A stretch of DNA of 64,000 nt from Acanthopleura granulata (taxonomy: Eukaryota; Mollusca; Polyplacophora; Chitonida; Chitonidae): contig JABBOT010000029.1 of the NCBI GenBank assembly GCA_016165875.1, positions 2,898,639 to 2,962,638 on the forward strand. Reading direction: 5' to 3'. The notes below the pieces were generated by a model. The model saw only the letters and a list, made by a program, of their open reading frames with translations, was not told the origin of the DNA and did no database searches. Made by a program: the position numbers and the translations under genes. Below, piece by piece: positions 47,515-62,300 of this stretch (positions within the stretch are counted from its first letter, which is position 1; each line of letters begins with the position of its first letter).

Positions 47515-50353
47515 CTTTTCAGAACTTCCTAACTTCTTTTAGTCTAGGATGAATGCTAAAAATTCTGTTCATTTTGTATGCTTGCATCTGGGTGCCTATG
47601 AACATTATGTACTTATTAGGTGAGAAAACCAAGTTTGCCACGGGCCAGTTGTGTTGATAGCAGTTACATGTATCATTTGGTCTGCCAGGCAACATTGAGC
47701 TCAACCATCATAGTCAGTATAGTTTGTCATCTTGACATCAGATATTGCCCACGTTTTTGCTGATGGTATAGGGCTATGAACAGATTTGCAATCTTTAAAT
47801 CTATATGGTTTCTGTTACATGAGCCATGAGTCCACAAATTGAAAAATCTACAATTTCAACAATTTGTACAGAAAATGTGAAAAAGAATGTTAGAAATGTA
47901 TTTCTAACACAGTCCTTGCATTTGAATTCTCTAATGGAATCCAAGGTTTGCAATTCAAAATGCCTTTATATTTATTTATAGACAACTACTTAAAACAGGA
48001 AATATTATGGACACCAAAGATCTTTAAGAGTCGCTGTCTTATTAGACACAGGGTGGTGCTTGTGTGGCCGTTTCAGGGGTTTAATTGACAAAGTTTGTCA
48101 ATAACTTGCTGAAGGTAGGTGGTTTAACCCAGGTTTCCTCTACCAATAAAATATACCAGTATTGGTCGTGAAAACATCTTGTATATGGCATCAAGTAAAT
48201 AAATAAATAAATGAATATCAATTTATTGAAGGCAATAGAGACGATTCTAGGTTTGAGCAGTGTAAGCGAGGTTATGTGGTATGTGAAGATGAAAATCCTA
48301 TCCACGCAGCAGTGTTTTGTATAAGAGACACATGATGAGAAATACAACATTATACTGTTTTACAACCATGTCTTTGTCCATTTGTTAACCATTGAGTTCT
48401 TAATTAGACATGCTAGAAAGACAAAAAACTCAATGTTGTGTGATTTCTTTTTTTAATGCTTTGTGAAACAACAGTACAACAACAACAATTATTAAATAAA
48501 TATAGTAACATAATTGCATGTGTATATATAAACGGTCTTAACGCAACATGTTGTATATTATAATAGCTTGATACAGATTGTCCACTGAATTTAGTCCTAA
48601 ATGTTTTGTCACCGGTTAATGTCGTTCCAAGTACTCCTAAAAATGTGCCTTACGCTCTTGCATAAATATGTATATAGAGCCTCAAACCGCCACTGACAAA
48701 TACTTAGCGGTCCAACCTGACCAAACTTCAGTTCATTGCGGAATTAGGGCGCACACAGCTTCTACCAGCAAGTCTATTGAGTCCGCATTGAAGAGGGCGT
48801 ATACGCTGTTATCTTTTGAATGATCTCCCGTGAATGCGCTAGACGTATACCTTAGATGCACGGCCCCAAACACGGTGTCATGAACTAGAAAAGATGAACC
48901 CTCGAAAATTACCTAACAAACCGGTTGAGAAATTCCCGTGTCGTTCAGAGTTCACACTTAACCATTGCCGCGACGGCATACAACAAAGCATGCTTCACAC
49001 TGGCTGGATCATTCACTGTGAATCTGACAAGACGGATGGATACAACACCTTTATGCTATGAAATCAACAAATAATAACACACACATGTATTACATACATA
49101 TGCGTTAGAATTCGGGAGGAAGTGGAGTTGATCCACAGATACTGAAAACGTGATTAACGGCGTACACAGGAATTGTTCATACGGAGAGGCTTATAGGGCC
49201 TATATGGAGCAAACCTCCGTGCCAGGTACTTGACAAACTACCTCGCTTCAAGGCGCAACGGAATCGGTAATAGCTGGATTCGAAACCGCGATCTCCGAGA
49301 CCGGGAGCAGTTTACGCCGGAAACAGCCTTTTAATACTGTTACGAGCCAACTTGTCTTAGCTCATGCAGAAACATGCAATAAGAACGTCAGCGACCATTT
49401 ACTGATTTACGGTAACATATGGTATATAGGCTTCATATTTATTCCGCCTTTTTCACATCGAGAACAGAGCATACGACCCTGGTCACGGCCTCTGGAAATA
49501 GATGAACATTGAGACATAAATATACTAGCATCTCGAGCCTGAGGGAGAAACACTTGTTACGCCGGCTGGATGTTAACTGAGTGTACCGGTAGTGTAACTG
49601 TACCACGTTACATGTAGTTGTAACTGTGGTCTTCAATACTTTTTTCGATTTTGTTTCCAAGGAGAAAAAGGCACATGAAAAAACTTTTGTATCGTCTTTA
49701 TCTGGGACCACCTTTTGGTATTTATTATCTTTGCATAATAATGTTCCTACATGAGGATGTAACACATGTTTAATAAATATTTTTGCATTAGAATTTGTCC
49801 TTCTCCGCCAGCAAGTGTGCTCAGCCTGTATTTGGATCATATTTATATGTTTAAGATGTTCATAAATATTATATAATTCATGTTAAATGCATATGTTTGT
49901 ATATAAAAAACAAATTTACATTCAAATAATTTATAAGACATGCTAGACATCCATATCTAGAACATTATTAGGCAACGACGATAAATACCAAAGGTTGTTC
50001 CCAAATACCCATCATACGAAAATACTTTCAAATAGCCTTTTCTCCTGAAAAATATCAAAACAATATTAAAGACCATATATCCAAATAAGTTTTGATGCTC
50101 TTTCAACTGACTTTGGCATGATTTTATGTTTTCTGCTTCTTTCAGACAATGTTCGTTCAACTGTATGGTGAAAAGGTAAATTGCTGTAGTGTGTGTATAT
50201 CTGTCGGCAAGGCGTATCATGGACGTACCAGATGCTGTTGACATAGAATACAAAATACTACGTACGTTCTAGGATAAACTATTATCACTGTTAACATGGA
50301 CAGACTGTTATAGTTTATAAATTTGAGTTATAGATTATAATATCGAGTCTTAC
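47515..50353. other. Convergent intergenic stretch between TIMM21 and SLC7 gene B
   Basis: TIMM21 ends at 47514 on the plus strand and the last identified SLC7 gene B exon ends at 50354 on the minus strand, so both 3' UTRs and the missing terminal exon of gene B should be here. A SINE-like fragment lies at 48083-48224. No terminal exon could be fixed. Confidence 0.5.
48083..48224 (+). mobile_element. SINE-like fragment with AAAT tail
   Basis: 'ggtaggtggtttaacccagg' and 'tttcctctaccaataaaata' precede 'catcaagtaaataaataaat'. The 3' tail resembles the common SINE but the body differs, so it may be a second family sharing the tail. Confidence 0.45.
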
Positions 50354-53300
50354 CCATGAACTTAGTGAATCGTGCGGGCTTCTGTTTCCATGACACCGCG
50401 AGCCAGTAGACGGGAATAGCTGAGATAATAATGGCCAGAGCGATGCCCATTTGGCGAGGCTTCTGGTAGACAGACAACACCAGCACGGCGAGGTGAACTA
50501 ACAGCAGAACAACAGCGACTGGCAAGGGCACCTGTACGGGAGGGAGAAACTTTCGGAATGTTAGACCAGTAAGTTGAGACACCAACACGGCCAGGGGAAT
50601 GCTCAGCAGTATAACAGTCATAGGCAAAGGTATCTGTAGGGAAGGGAGAAACGTTCGGAATGTTAGACCAGTAAGTTCAGACAAGAGCGACACCTCCAGG
50701 TGAATGCCAGCAGTACAGCTGCAAAAGGCAAGGGGACATGTAGGGAAGAGAGAAACGTTCGGAATGTTAGATCGGGAAGTTGAGACAACACCAGCATGGC
50801 CAGGTGTACGAACAACAGTCCAAGGGCGATCGCAAGGGCACCTGCAGAGGATCGAGCAGCGTTCATAATGTTAGGCCAGTTAGTTGAGACAAGAGCGACA
50901 CGGCCAGGTGAATGCCCAGCAGTACACAGCGATAGGCAAGTGTACCTGCAGAATCGTGAGGAAAGTTCGGAATGTCAGATCAGTATGTTGACACACCAAC
51001 ACGGCCAGGGGAATGATTAGCAGTACAACGGCGATAGGCAAAGAAACATGTAGGGAAGAGAGAAAAATGCTCGGAATGTTAGATAGGTAAACTGAGGCAA
51101 TACCAACACCTCCAGGTGAATGACCAGCAGTACACAGTGATATTCACGGCCAGGTGAATGAACAGCAGCTCAGAAGCGATAAGCAAGGGTACCTGTATGG
51201 AAGGGAAAACCGTTCGGAATGTTAGACCAGCAAATTGAGACACCAATACGGCCAGGTGAATGACCAGCGGTAAAGCAGCGATGGGAAAGTGCACCTGCGG
51301 AGGCGGGAGAAGCGTTCGGAATGTTAAACCAATAAGTTGAGACATCAACATGGCCAGGTGAATGATTAGCAGTACAAGGGCAATAAGCAAGGGAACCGGC
51401 AGAAGAGGGAGAAACGGTCTGAATACTAGACTAGTAGGTTTAGAAAAGTTCAACTTTGTAATTTAGGAGAAAACAGATGAAAGAAACTAACAGTGCTTAA
51501 AAATGGGATGTCTAAAATTTGACGGGCTAACCGACCGAAGTTTTTGTAGGGCAATAAATACTTTGGAACTATTATCATAGCCACTGACTGAAAATACTGT
51601 CTACACCCATATTTGTCATCGAACCTTTTCGGGCAACGACTGCAAAATAATGTACACACAAGCATGAATTAAAAACTGACAGAAAAGTTAAATAGACAAG
51701 ATTTTGTGAATTAAAAGTAACTTAAGGTGTATTTCGATATTAGGCAAATAAGTTTTGATATAGAATCACCTGGTATGGCGGTTTATCAGTGGTTCTCTTC
51801 CATCGGAGGTACAAAAGGATGATTTGCATCACCAGAGCCAGGATAACGCTGTACAGGCTGACGTACTCAATTAGCACCAGCGTTTGGCCTGCGAACGCCA
51901 TGACAAGAGACAGGCTAGTCTGTGGAACAGAAAAATATCACCGTATACATTGTCCTAATTTTCTGGACACCTTTGATCGGCCAAATTAAAGCTTCCTTCA
52001 CAATCTTATAACTTCAACCGGCTTCAACCGTTAGAAGTAATTTATATTTGTCGAGTTTAGTCTCCCAACGTAACCGAGAAAATGTATTGAGTTTTGAGAA
52101 ATCCCAGGTCATCAAATTAACGGGAGCAAAAGGAATCACTATTGGATACCATATAACACACTTTTATGCTACAGTTGTTGTATCAGTAACAAAAGTCTAG
52201 TAAGCCAATGATTTTTGCCTGGTCAAATCTTCTGTTGAACTATTCCACTAAATCCATCTGCAACTTAATGCTGAGATCACCGTAGGATGGAAAATATCTA
52301 TTAATTTTTATGACAAACATTGAAGTAAATGATTGATTTCTATACATTTAATTGTAGTGATTCTGATTTTAATTATTTGCATTTCGTGACTGTTGGCATG
52401 AAAATGAAAAGATTAACTCACAAGAATGAAGATTGAGGGCCATGGGGTGTGATACTTCTGGTGAACCATACCCACAAAGGACGGCATATGTCCAACCCGA
52501 CCAGCGGCGAATAATAACCTGGCAACAAGTGTTAGGTACATTTAGAATGATGCCCATGTGTCAGTGTAATACACAGGCCGTCTGATGGCACACCGAGTGA
52601 TGACAGCTTCAATGTTTATTTGGTCACATATCAAGTCAATTCAGCCAGATTGAGTGTTCATCTGATCACACACGCTGAGTCAGGTCAGTTAGATTCAGTG
52701 TTCATCTGATCACACACACTGAGTCAAGTCAGCTAGATTCAGTGTTCATGTTATTATACTCTGAGTCAAGTCAGCTAGATTCAGTGTTCATCTGATTACA
52801 CTCTGAGTCAAGGCAGCTAGATTCAGTCTTCATCTGATCCCACACTGAGTCAAGTCAGCTAGATTGAGTGTTCATCTGATCACACACTGAGCCAAATCAG
52901 CTAGATTCAGTGTAGACATATCTTTATATGCTTGGTAACTCTATAAATCACCATTTAATCTGGAATACTTACGACGCCACGGGATATGCCATTTTAGAGA
53001 AACCGGAAACACGATGTCGCGTCATCCGTGTAAGCCCTCAAAAAGATATATGGTTGGTTGTTTCTTAGATTAGGGTTTAATGTTGCAATCAACGTTATTT
53101 CGGTCTTGGCTTTTCATGAATTTTCCCTTTTAATAGACTGGAACCAGTGTAGACATGTCTACAGTGTTACTTCAGTAGAATGCCACACAGAAGACATCCC
53201 ACTCGGCGCTCCACACAGTCGCATAATGCTGACCAGTATACATGGATTGTTTACGTTATGGTGAGCGCCGAAAGAGGTAGTACCAAAAGTATCGATGTTA

Positions 53301-56300
53301 CAAGTCTCCACAGGACTTTGGATTGAACAATGGGCATAACAATATTGGTGCATAGGGGCTGGGAGGAGCGAGAGTGTAATTGCTCCGCCACTTTTTAGAG
53401 GAGAAAAAGCATGTTTTTGCCCCCCCCTTCCCCGTCCTCCTCCCACACACACTTTCTGCGGTCAGTGTAAAATTGTTTCAAACCACATGCACTTGAAATG
53501 GACCAAATATGGGTAGGACATAGAATAATGTGTTTTGTCCCCGATTCCCATCCTAACATGCAGAAACTGCACGTATGATTTCTCCGGCTCACTGCAAAAG
53601 CCAGAGCTTCCGGGGGCTAGGTAGTGCGTAGCTCTCTGGAACCTCGCTTATTGGACTGGTATATAGAATATTTCAACACCATATAAAAATCATATGTTCT
53701 TCCACTGAAAAGGGAAAATATGCATTTTATTTTGGTGTCCTATCATAGAGGCCACAGCTTTCGAGGCCTTGGTAGCCTTTGAGCCCTTGCCCATTTGTCT
53801 GCAATAATAGTTCCTACTACTACACCATTACATCAAATGACATTCCCCAGAAAGGTCAGCTTAAACCAGAAGTTTAGTTGCTCCAAATCCCCGAAAACCT
53901 GACTCCTGCTATTTTCCAAAAACAGAACAGGGGCGGTTGCACAATGGTTTCCTAAGCCTACGTTGATTTTAATAACTGCGATCGCGATCGTAGTCTCCAC
54001 TTACAATCGACATCCTCTTGCGCGAAGGGATTGTAAGCTACGATCACCATAACTAACAATCATAAATTATAATCGGTATGACCTAGTTATAAATATTTAC
54101 AATGGCCCTGAATTTAAATTGGGCACAAATACTTGCATTCGATAGACCATTAGTTCGTAATTTTCGACTCGGTTTACCAAAGTGTGCGAATTAATTGTCT
54201 CAGAAAGGTTTTATAAGAGAAGTTTTTTCATATGTTGTTGCTGTTAGCTGCTGAATCACGAGGAAGTAGAACTCATCTTCTGGCGCGCAAAGACCGAAGC
54301 GCGGTCGCTGTGAGTTCAAGCCCAGTTCATGCTGGCTTCCTCTCCGGCCTTACGTGGGAAGGTCTGCCAGCAACCTGCGGAGGGTCGTGGGTTTCGCCCG
54401 ATTTCTGCCCGGTTTCCTCCCACCATAATGCTGGCCGCCGTCGTATAAGTGAAATATTCTTGAGTACGGCGTAAAACACCAATCAAATAAATAAATAAAT
54501 AAATCATCTTGTGGCTGGAAAAATTATTGACCGGTACATTGCCCTTTTTCACAGATCACTTTTATGTACGAATCAATTTTGGCCCACGATGGCGATCGTA
54601 AGCAGCGTAACTTAATTTTAAAATCGATTGTAAAATCAATTGAAGGGTCTACAATCGGGTCTAAGGGTCTACGATCCCTTTGTGCAACCCAGCCCAGAAC
54701 ATCCGGTTTTGCGGCCCTTGAACCCTTGCATCTACTTAAGTCACCCCAAATTGTATGGTACTGTCTCCAGAAATATGTTAATAGCTGATAAACTTCAACA
54801 TGTCGCGAATTAAAATCATTAAGTTTTCATGTCTGTGTAGGCCTACGGTTCAGATAGTTCAGCTCACGCCAAGCAGAAAGCGGTGAATTCAAACCAGCCA
54901 ATATCTAAATTGGTTTATGATCTATAGACCCTATTTAGCTATTTGTTTCATTTCCTATGTAAAAGATAAATATTTTTAGGATAAATCAACCTCAAAACAT
55001 CTTTATGAATTTGGAATTATATGTCGTAAATTTAGTTGCTAAAATTCCCTAAAACGTATCTTCGCTGTTAAAAAAATCCAGAGCTTTCGGGGTCTTGGCA
55101 GCCCCTTGATCCTCACCTAGTGAGCAGGGATACTATTTCCACTGCTTGAGCCATCCTACATTTCACGACATTACGCCATAAATTTAGACCATATCCACCT
55201 TAAAATAACGTTACCAATTCGACCCAATGTACTTTGCACTTTACTGCCTTTACTAAAAATATGTAGATGGTGATTTGCACAGTCTTCTTCCTGGGCCCAT
55301 AAAGTAGAAATGTACCACCACATAATTTCTTCTGACAGTCGAACATGCTTTTTTCACCCCTCCTTCCGTCTCCCCCCCCCCCAATTTCTTTTGGAAACTT
55401 CCTACGATATAAGATATTACTTCTTACACTGATGTTTACCTTGATTGTCCCAGTACTACGGCAACCAGTGATCCGACGGACGATACAGCCACGAGAACAG
55501 ATATCACCGCTGTTAGAGGGCTGTACAAACGGCCGATGAATAGCTGTAGCAATAATAATTAACAGGACATGAACAACGAATGTTCCAAGAGACGAGATAG
55601 TGACGAGAACCAATATTCCTGCAGTGAGGGGGCCGTGTAGATCACTGAAGAACAGTTGTACGAATAACATTTAGCAGGAAATGAGAAATTGGTGTTCAAT
55701 CAGAAAATAAAGCGACGAGAACAGATATCACCGCAGTGAGGGGGCTTTACAGACGGCTGATGTTATTATAGCTGAACGAATAACAATTAAGAAAAATGAG
55801 AGATGGGTGTTAATCACCGGTAGAAGCCGGTGAAGCGACAAGAACAGATATCACCGAAGTGAGGGGGCTGTACAGACGACTGCTGAATAGCTGTAAGAAA
55901 ACCACACAACAGGAAGTGAGACACGGGAGTTCCAACAGACGAGATAGCCACGGGAACAGATATAACTGCAGTAAGGGGGTTGTATAGACGACTGGTGTAT
56001 AGCTGTAGGAAAACCAAATGACAAAAAGTGAGACATGGGAGTTCCAACCAAGGACATAGCCACGAGAATAAGATATCACTGCAGTAAGGGGATTGTGCAG
56101 ACGGTTGATGTCAGAATAGCTCTACGAATAACAAGAGGATATGAGAAACGGGTGTTCCAGCAGAAGAGATGGCGACGACAACAGATATCACCGCAAGTAG
56201 GGGGTTGTACAGACGGCTAACAACACATTTATATCCCTCTCCGTAGGTGAAGTGTCTGACTTGGATGATGGGTGGCCTCTGGAAAACAGTGTTCACGGAG

Positions 56301-59300
56301 TAACCACTACCATTTGCCAGTTTTCGGACAACATCCTGAATTAAGATCGCAAAGCATGACAAAACACGACAATACATGACAATGCAAGGCCATACACTAC
56401 AATGCAGGACAATACATGGCAATACTAGACAATAAATGACGATACATGACAATACACGACAACACATAACAATACAAACACAATAATATGTGATATTATC
56501 ACAATTCAGAGGAATTTCTAGGTCTCTGGTTGGTCAATCCGCCATGAATAAACTACTGACAAGGAGTACAGGCTCAAAAGTTGGGTATTTTTTCTGTATA
56601 TCTACGGAGTAAGATATATATAGGCACGATCCGGCCGATAGCAACGCTGGTCGAAAATGTAACATTTTAGCCTTCATTTTTAAATTACAAACCCTTGTAA
56701 CTGAATCTAAAATGCCTAAAGAGCAGTCCATCTAAGGCAAGTATTTTTTTGGGTGCGCGGCGGCAAAGCGTCTGTGAAAACTAGACATGTGTTGGCCGAA
56801 GTACGGGTGGTATTAATTTTGAAAATGTTATCCTCTATGTTCCTCACTGTGGCAGCCGAAGACTCTAAAAACTACACAGAAATTTGTTTCTTGAAAAACA
56901 AAAGAAGCCATTGCTTCGAGGAGCTTTGAATTACCAAGAAGTGATCTGGGAATTATGACTTCATAACATTATTGACAATGTTGTGTCAACATTCCTTGGT
57001 GACGTGGTGTCGTTGGTGTTATTGTTGCGTCACATTGTAACTGCTACGTCATGGCGTTCTCCACACTGTTGAGTTGAATAACATCTGCTGCGGGGTATAG
57101 AGATATACACGTCTTCCACGTGACCATAAATGTCCATTCAAAAGCAGAGGATTTTTTCCTGATGTAGGATAAATGATATTGCAGGGCAATACATGACAAT
57201 ACATGATAATACATCACAATATACGAAAATACATCATAATATTCCAGTAGCGCTGGTCTGCTAACAAATGATGCCACAAGAACAGAAGCGAACGGTAGGC
57301 CTACAGCTAGCGCCAATCCAGACCCGTAGCCTGCATTGCCCACAGCAATGAACATCAACCTTGGCGTGAAAAAATGGAAAAAAATCTGACTGTAGGTTTT
57401 TTTGGCATTAAGCGTGCATAGAAGCCCCAGGGTAATTTGAAAACATGTTCAGATTGTATGCCGATTTTTATATCATACGAAAGTGAATTATTTTTAAAAC
57501 GTGTGCGCTGAAGCATCCACAAAATCAATGAGGAAAATTTATCGGTCTCACATCGATGTGACATTTTTATTTCCATGTAGTAAAACCTTACAAATTGACA
57601 TATAAAAGTAACACCCGGTTAACACTGTGACAAAGCAAAACTAAGCAAAAATATTTGAATATGATGTTATTATATTACAGGAAATAATAGATTGGCGATT
57701 ACTGGTGGTCATTGATTTTTTGCAGCTTATCATCAGATACCCGAGAAGCAGATTAAAACTGCTGACATGGTTGTCAATACTGTTTATCTCCGTTTGCCGT
57801 TATCGGCGCTGAAAAGTTCATATCTTGATGATTTTAGCGATTGTCTCTGATAGTACGTAGAAACACACGAGGTTTCGATTTTCGGGATATTTAGGTGGGA
57901 TACCTAAAGAAATTGCCCAATGCTGGAACCTAGGCGTTGGAACCTAATGATGGGAGGCTATATCTGAACACCTAAAGCTCCAATATCTCAAAAAGTTCCA
58001 AAGATAAAAGAACCAAACTTGACGGTCAAGATACTGCAATGGTTAGAAAACTTTCGACGTTTTCGTGGTTAGGATAGGTCATGTGGTTAATTTGGTGGCC
58101 GTTTTGAATTTTACTTATAACCTTAAAAAAAATCTTGTCAAAAATCACTCAACCGATCGGGCTGAAATTATATATACTGATACTACATATGAAGGCCTAC
58201 TAAATATGTGAAACGCTCTAAATCTCGTCAGCAAAAAAGGCCTTTGTGGCCATTTTTAGTTTGTCACGTGACCTTTTTTTCAGTTTTCTTTCAATTTCTA
58301 TAAGAACGCAAATTGTATACTGTTTGATGTAACTTGGTGTTGTTGAATCCAAACACGGTAATAATTTTACTGGACGTTCAAATATTTTACAGGAAGTTGA
58401 AGAGAAAAAAAGAAATGATTTTCCGTAACCTTAATATGAAAGCCCGTTTAATGTGCAATTTTCCATGACAAGTTTAACGATACGTGTCCCATGTCTGTAA
58501 AATGAATCGTTTTCAATTCATTTCTGGATATCCGACATTTTTAAGAAATTACATTTGACCTCGTAGAAAACTGAAAAAGGTAGAACCATGAGTCGTGCAT
58601 CAGATTGCAGCCCTTGATCTGCCCTTTACAAGGTGCAGATTTCAGCTGCTATCAAATTTTTCTGCAGATTTTTTAAAACAATATTACCTTTCACTTGTAG
58701 AGTAAAAGTTATATCTTGGACAAAAAAGATAGTTTGACTTCCCGCCCCCTCCATTCGCCGCCCCACCTCTCTTTCGCCTACTCCCTCTAACGAGAAAAAA
58801 ATATACCCTGACGCTCTCTTCGGCCCATTATGTACACATGTTAACCTTTTGCGTTGTTTAAGGTCCACGCCGTCCTGGTGGGACACCTGTTGAAATCGTT
58901 CAGACTATTACTGTTTGTTCATTGTAAGCTCCAATATCTCAAAAACTGCCAAAGACAAAGGAACCAAACTTGAAATTTAAGATTCCGCAATGGCTAGAAA
59001 ACTCTGGACAATTCTCCAGTTTTGACTGCTCACGTAATTTAGTGGCCATTTTCAATTTTATAAAAAAAAAAAAGCCGTTGCAAATGTTCTTACGCAATAG
59101 ATTAACCATTGTGACTGAAATTTTATATATTGTTACTACTTAATCCCGATGTAAAGAGTTTGGATTCGTATAATGTGCATTGATTGCGTTATGACGGTAA
59201 AACCTTTCAGAACTGGTTAAAATTTGGGTAAGACAGAATGAAACCAATCACTGCAGTTTACCACGGGAACGGGAATAAAACTCCCATCAATGTATTAACT

Positions 59301-62300
59301 ATGTGTATTGTTATCGGTGTGATATATAATACCTAGCAGTCTCGAATTCAAATTCAGTGTACTCAATTTTATCACTTTGTTTTTCCTTTTTATTACCATA
59401 ACATCATCATCATTTTATGTGTAGCTGCCTGGTTGCCAAAATCGCGCACCTGGTAAAGGAGGTCCTAACCTCCTCGATAGCGCGGAGTTTTGGCCCACGG
59501 CTGAAACGGAGTGAGTCAGACAACAAGCTGACTTTCAGCTGAACGCTAACAGAAAAATGGGTCATCAGCCAAATGAGTGGTTTTAATCACAGGGCACATC
59601 TTATCTCGTCTTAATATAATTTTTAAAGAACAAAAACAAGAAAACACTTACCGGCATTCGAATGGACGAGCAACCTGTCCAGGCAAACGCTTGCACACTG
59701 CGTGCACATGAGCGCTAACAACTACACTAAGGCCGCGCAACATGTTAAACTGAGAATAATGAGTCAAACACTTTCCGAAAAACAAAAGACAAATTTATTA
59801 TCATTAAATATTACATTATTTATTATTTAACCATGAAGGAACTTATGCCCAAAAGAGGGTCTTTTGTACACAGGTTAGAAGTATTGAAATATCAATCCTG
59901 TGCAAATTTGGTTCTAGGGCAAAACTTCCTTCATTCGGAAATCAGGACTTAAAGGGTCCAAAATTTTATCAAAATGACCGCAAAATGAACAATGGAGCAT
60001 TTTCGGTTGACTATAACATCTATAACTCCACACTACTATCAATATCTTGTTGGAAAATATTATTTAAGGACCTATTTAAGGTATCAGCTATGGGCAAAAT
60101 CCTCGTCTAACTGAGTCCCTGTCTTGGACGTCTGGTAGCACAACCACATGTACGCATGAATGTCTGCATTTTGGGACGTTCAATCATTTCTTAGACGTTT
60201 TTGTCATCCAATAATAAAGTTCCATCATTTCACATGGTTTTTCAAACAAAGTCGTTGAGGTTGAAAAATAAATTAGTGCCTAAAACATACTTGAGTGAAG
60301 ATATGCTGAGGAGACTACAGAACTGCGCCTGTATATGAAGTGTACACGCCATGGGCATGCGCACTATCCACAATAACTTGATAACTGGGGCATATCACCG
60401 GATGCTTCCACAGCAAAAATTCAAACTGGCTGCTAAATTAAATTATAAACTGATTTTTTCATACCATAGTTTTGTCATACTTGTAGAATTATGAAGGCTT
60501 TAACCTGTAAAGTCCTTTATTTAATTTAATTTAATTTAATAGTGCAGGATGAATGCATTTAAACAGTCTTCCAATTGCCATGAATTACAAAATGGTTGTT
60601 TTGTCACAAATAAAAATTAAACACCCCTACTGAAGTTACTGGAGGGGACACTAGCAACCAAACCAAATGGCTCTTGTCAATGTTAGGGTTTTATTTTAGT
60701 TGTTCAAGTAAAAAAGCATCAACTTAATCCTCCCGCCGCCTTCCTTCTCTCACCACCATTGCTTGAGTTGAATTCAATAAAAAAAAGCCAGTGATATTAA
60801 TTAATCCTGCAATTCTCCAAAATTCCATGTTATCGTTACACTAAATGAAAACAATGTGGATCAACAAAGCGACCAGCCCTCGGGCAACTAAGCTAAATTA
60901 AATTCAGCTGGAGGAAATGATTCGTATCGTGTAACCTACGGACATACTGCATTAATACTTCAACCTATATACATACCACACCCACGGCATCCGAGCCTGT
61001 TATCTCTGTGATGCTGAGTAGCGAGAAGTAGGCCATGTTGGTGAGGCAGAACAGGGCGATGACCAGAGCGAAGCTGATGTACACTGACCGGGGAAGATCC
61101 TTCTCCGGCCGCTTGCTCTCCTCCATCATATTCACTATCACCTGCCTTATTAAAACAATATATTATAACAAACAAAATAATAATGATAAAAATAAAATAA
61201 AAGTATTAACACAATGACAATGTTGTAAAAATATGCAGCTCACAGAGTTTAAAAATGTAATAATGTGTGATATTTGAATACATGTGAAAAAATGGATCTG
61301 GCTTAACGCCATGACAGCAATATTTCAGCCATATCGTGCATAGAACACGTTTAAATCACGAAAAAGGGATAACTGTATTGAGGACCACGCGCCGACCAAC
61401 TAGGCGACCATACCGCATGAATACAGCCTGTTGTAGACCTTGACTTAGACTGGGGTTCCGTCATTGTCAGTTTCTTAGGACTCAGTTGCCGGTTACTTGA
61501 CCAGATGCAGCAAGTGTATCCACTCGACTTTGAAACGATTCCACCAATCGTGGAGGTTACCCGAGAACCTGGTAACTAGGAAAGGTTCTTATTGCAAAAT
61601 ATTGCCAAATCAGGCACTAAATAATTAAAATCAAGTAGACGGTACAAATGGAACGGGCTGTGGCTTCCGCCAATATGCTCTGATACCTAGACAAGGAACT
61701 TGGCAAACTTAATCAGTAACATGCCAAAAGTCGGTGATTTACCAGTGAAAATTCTTGACCTTGTGCTTAGGCAACAATAAAATATAAACGGCTAGAAATA
61801 GTAGATAAGATATTGGCGTCACATACCAGCCCCCGAACGCAAAATATGAGGAGAGCACGGCCAAAGCTATATCGCCAGGATCGGTAGTGGTTCCTTCAAA
61901 AGCCTGACGAAAGTTCCCAGTATTTCCTGCGTAAATACGACACAACATCCCATCAATGTCGTGACCCAAACAAAATGCATCAACACTATTTTGGGATCCT
62001 CCAAGATCTCATCCGTTTTACATCAAAACATATCCATTACCATTTTGTAGTTTTCTTACACCATGATATATGCAAAAGGTCCAAATAATTTATCCAACCC
62101 CTTCTTTTGGTTACGTAGAGGCTTAACTGTTCTCACACTTCCTGTTACCTGAGTACCCGATGATATTTTGTGCATTCTTTACGCCATGTCAAACACCAAA
62201 CGCCCAAGTCATTCTCTGAAGCATTTCTTCGATTACATTAGGGTTGAAATGTTCCAACTTTCCGAGTTACCTATACACACCCAATGCCATTTCACTGATT

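Noticed and set aside
49957..50253. 98-codon open frame downstream of SLC7 gene B as its terminal exon
   Set aside because: An AG lies before it in a usable phase, but it is far longer than expected and has no family resemblance.
53395..53592. Open frames with Gly/Arg-rich or Cys-rich translations around 53.1-53.6 kb
   Set aside because: Driven by C-runs and low-complexity intron sequence; no splice signals or conserved motif.
61360..61420. tRNA-like sequence (minus strand GCCTAGTTGGTCGGC)
   Set aside because: A-box-like only, no B-box or cloverleaf; probably a SINE remnant.
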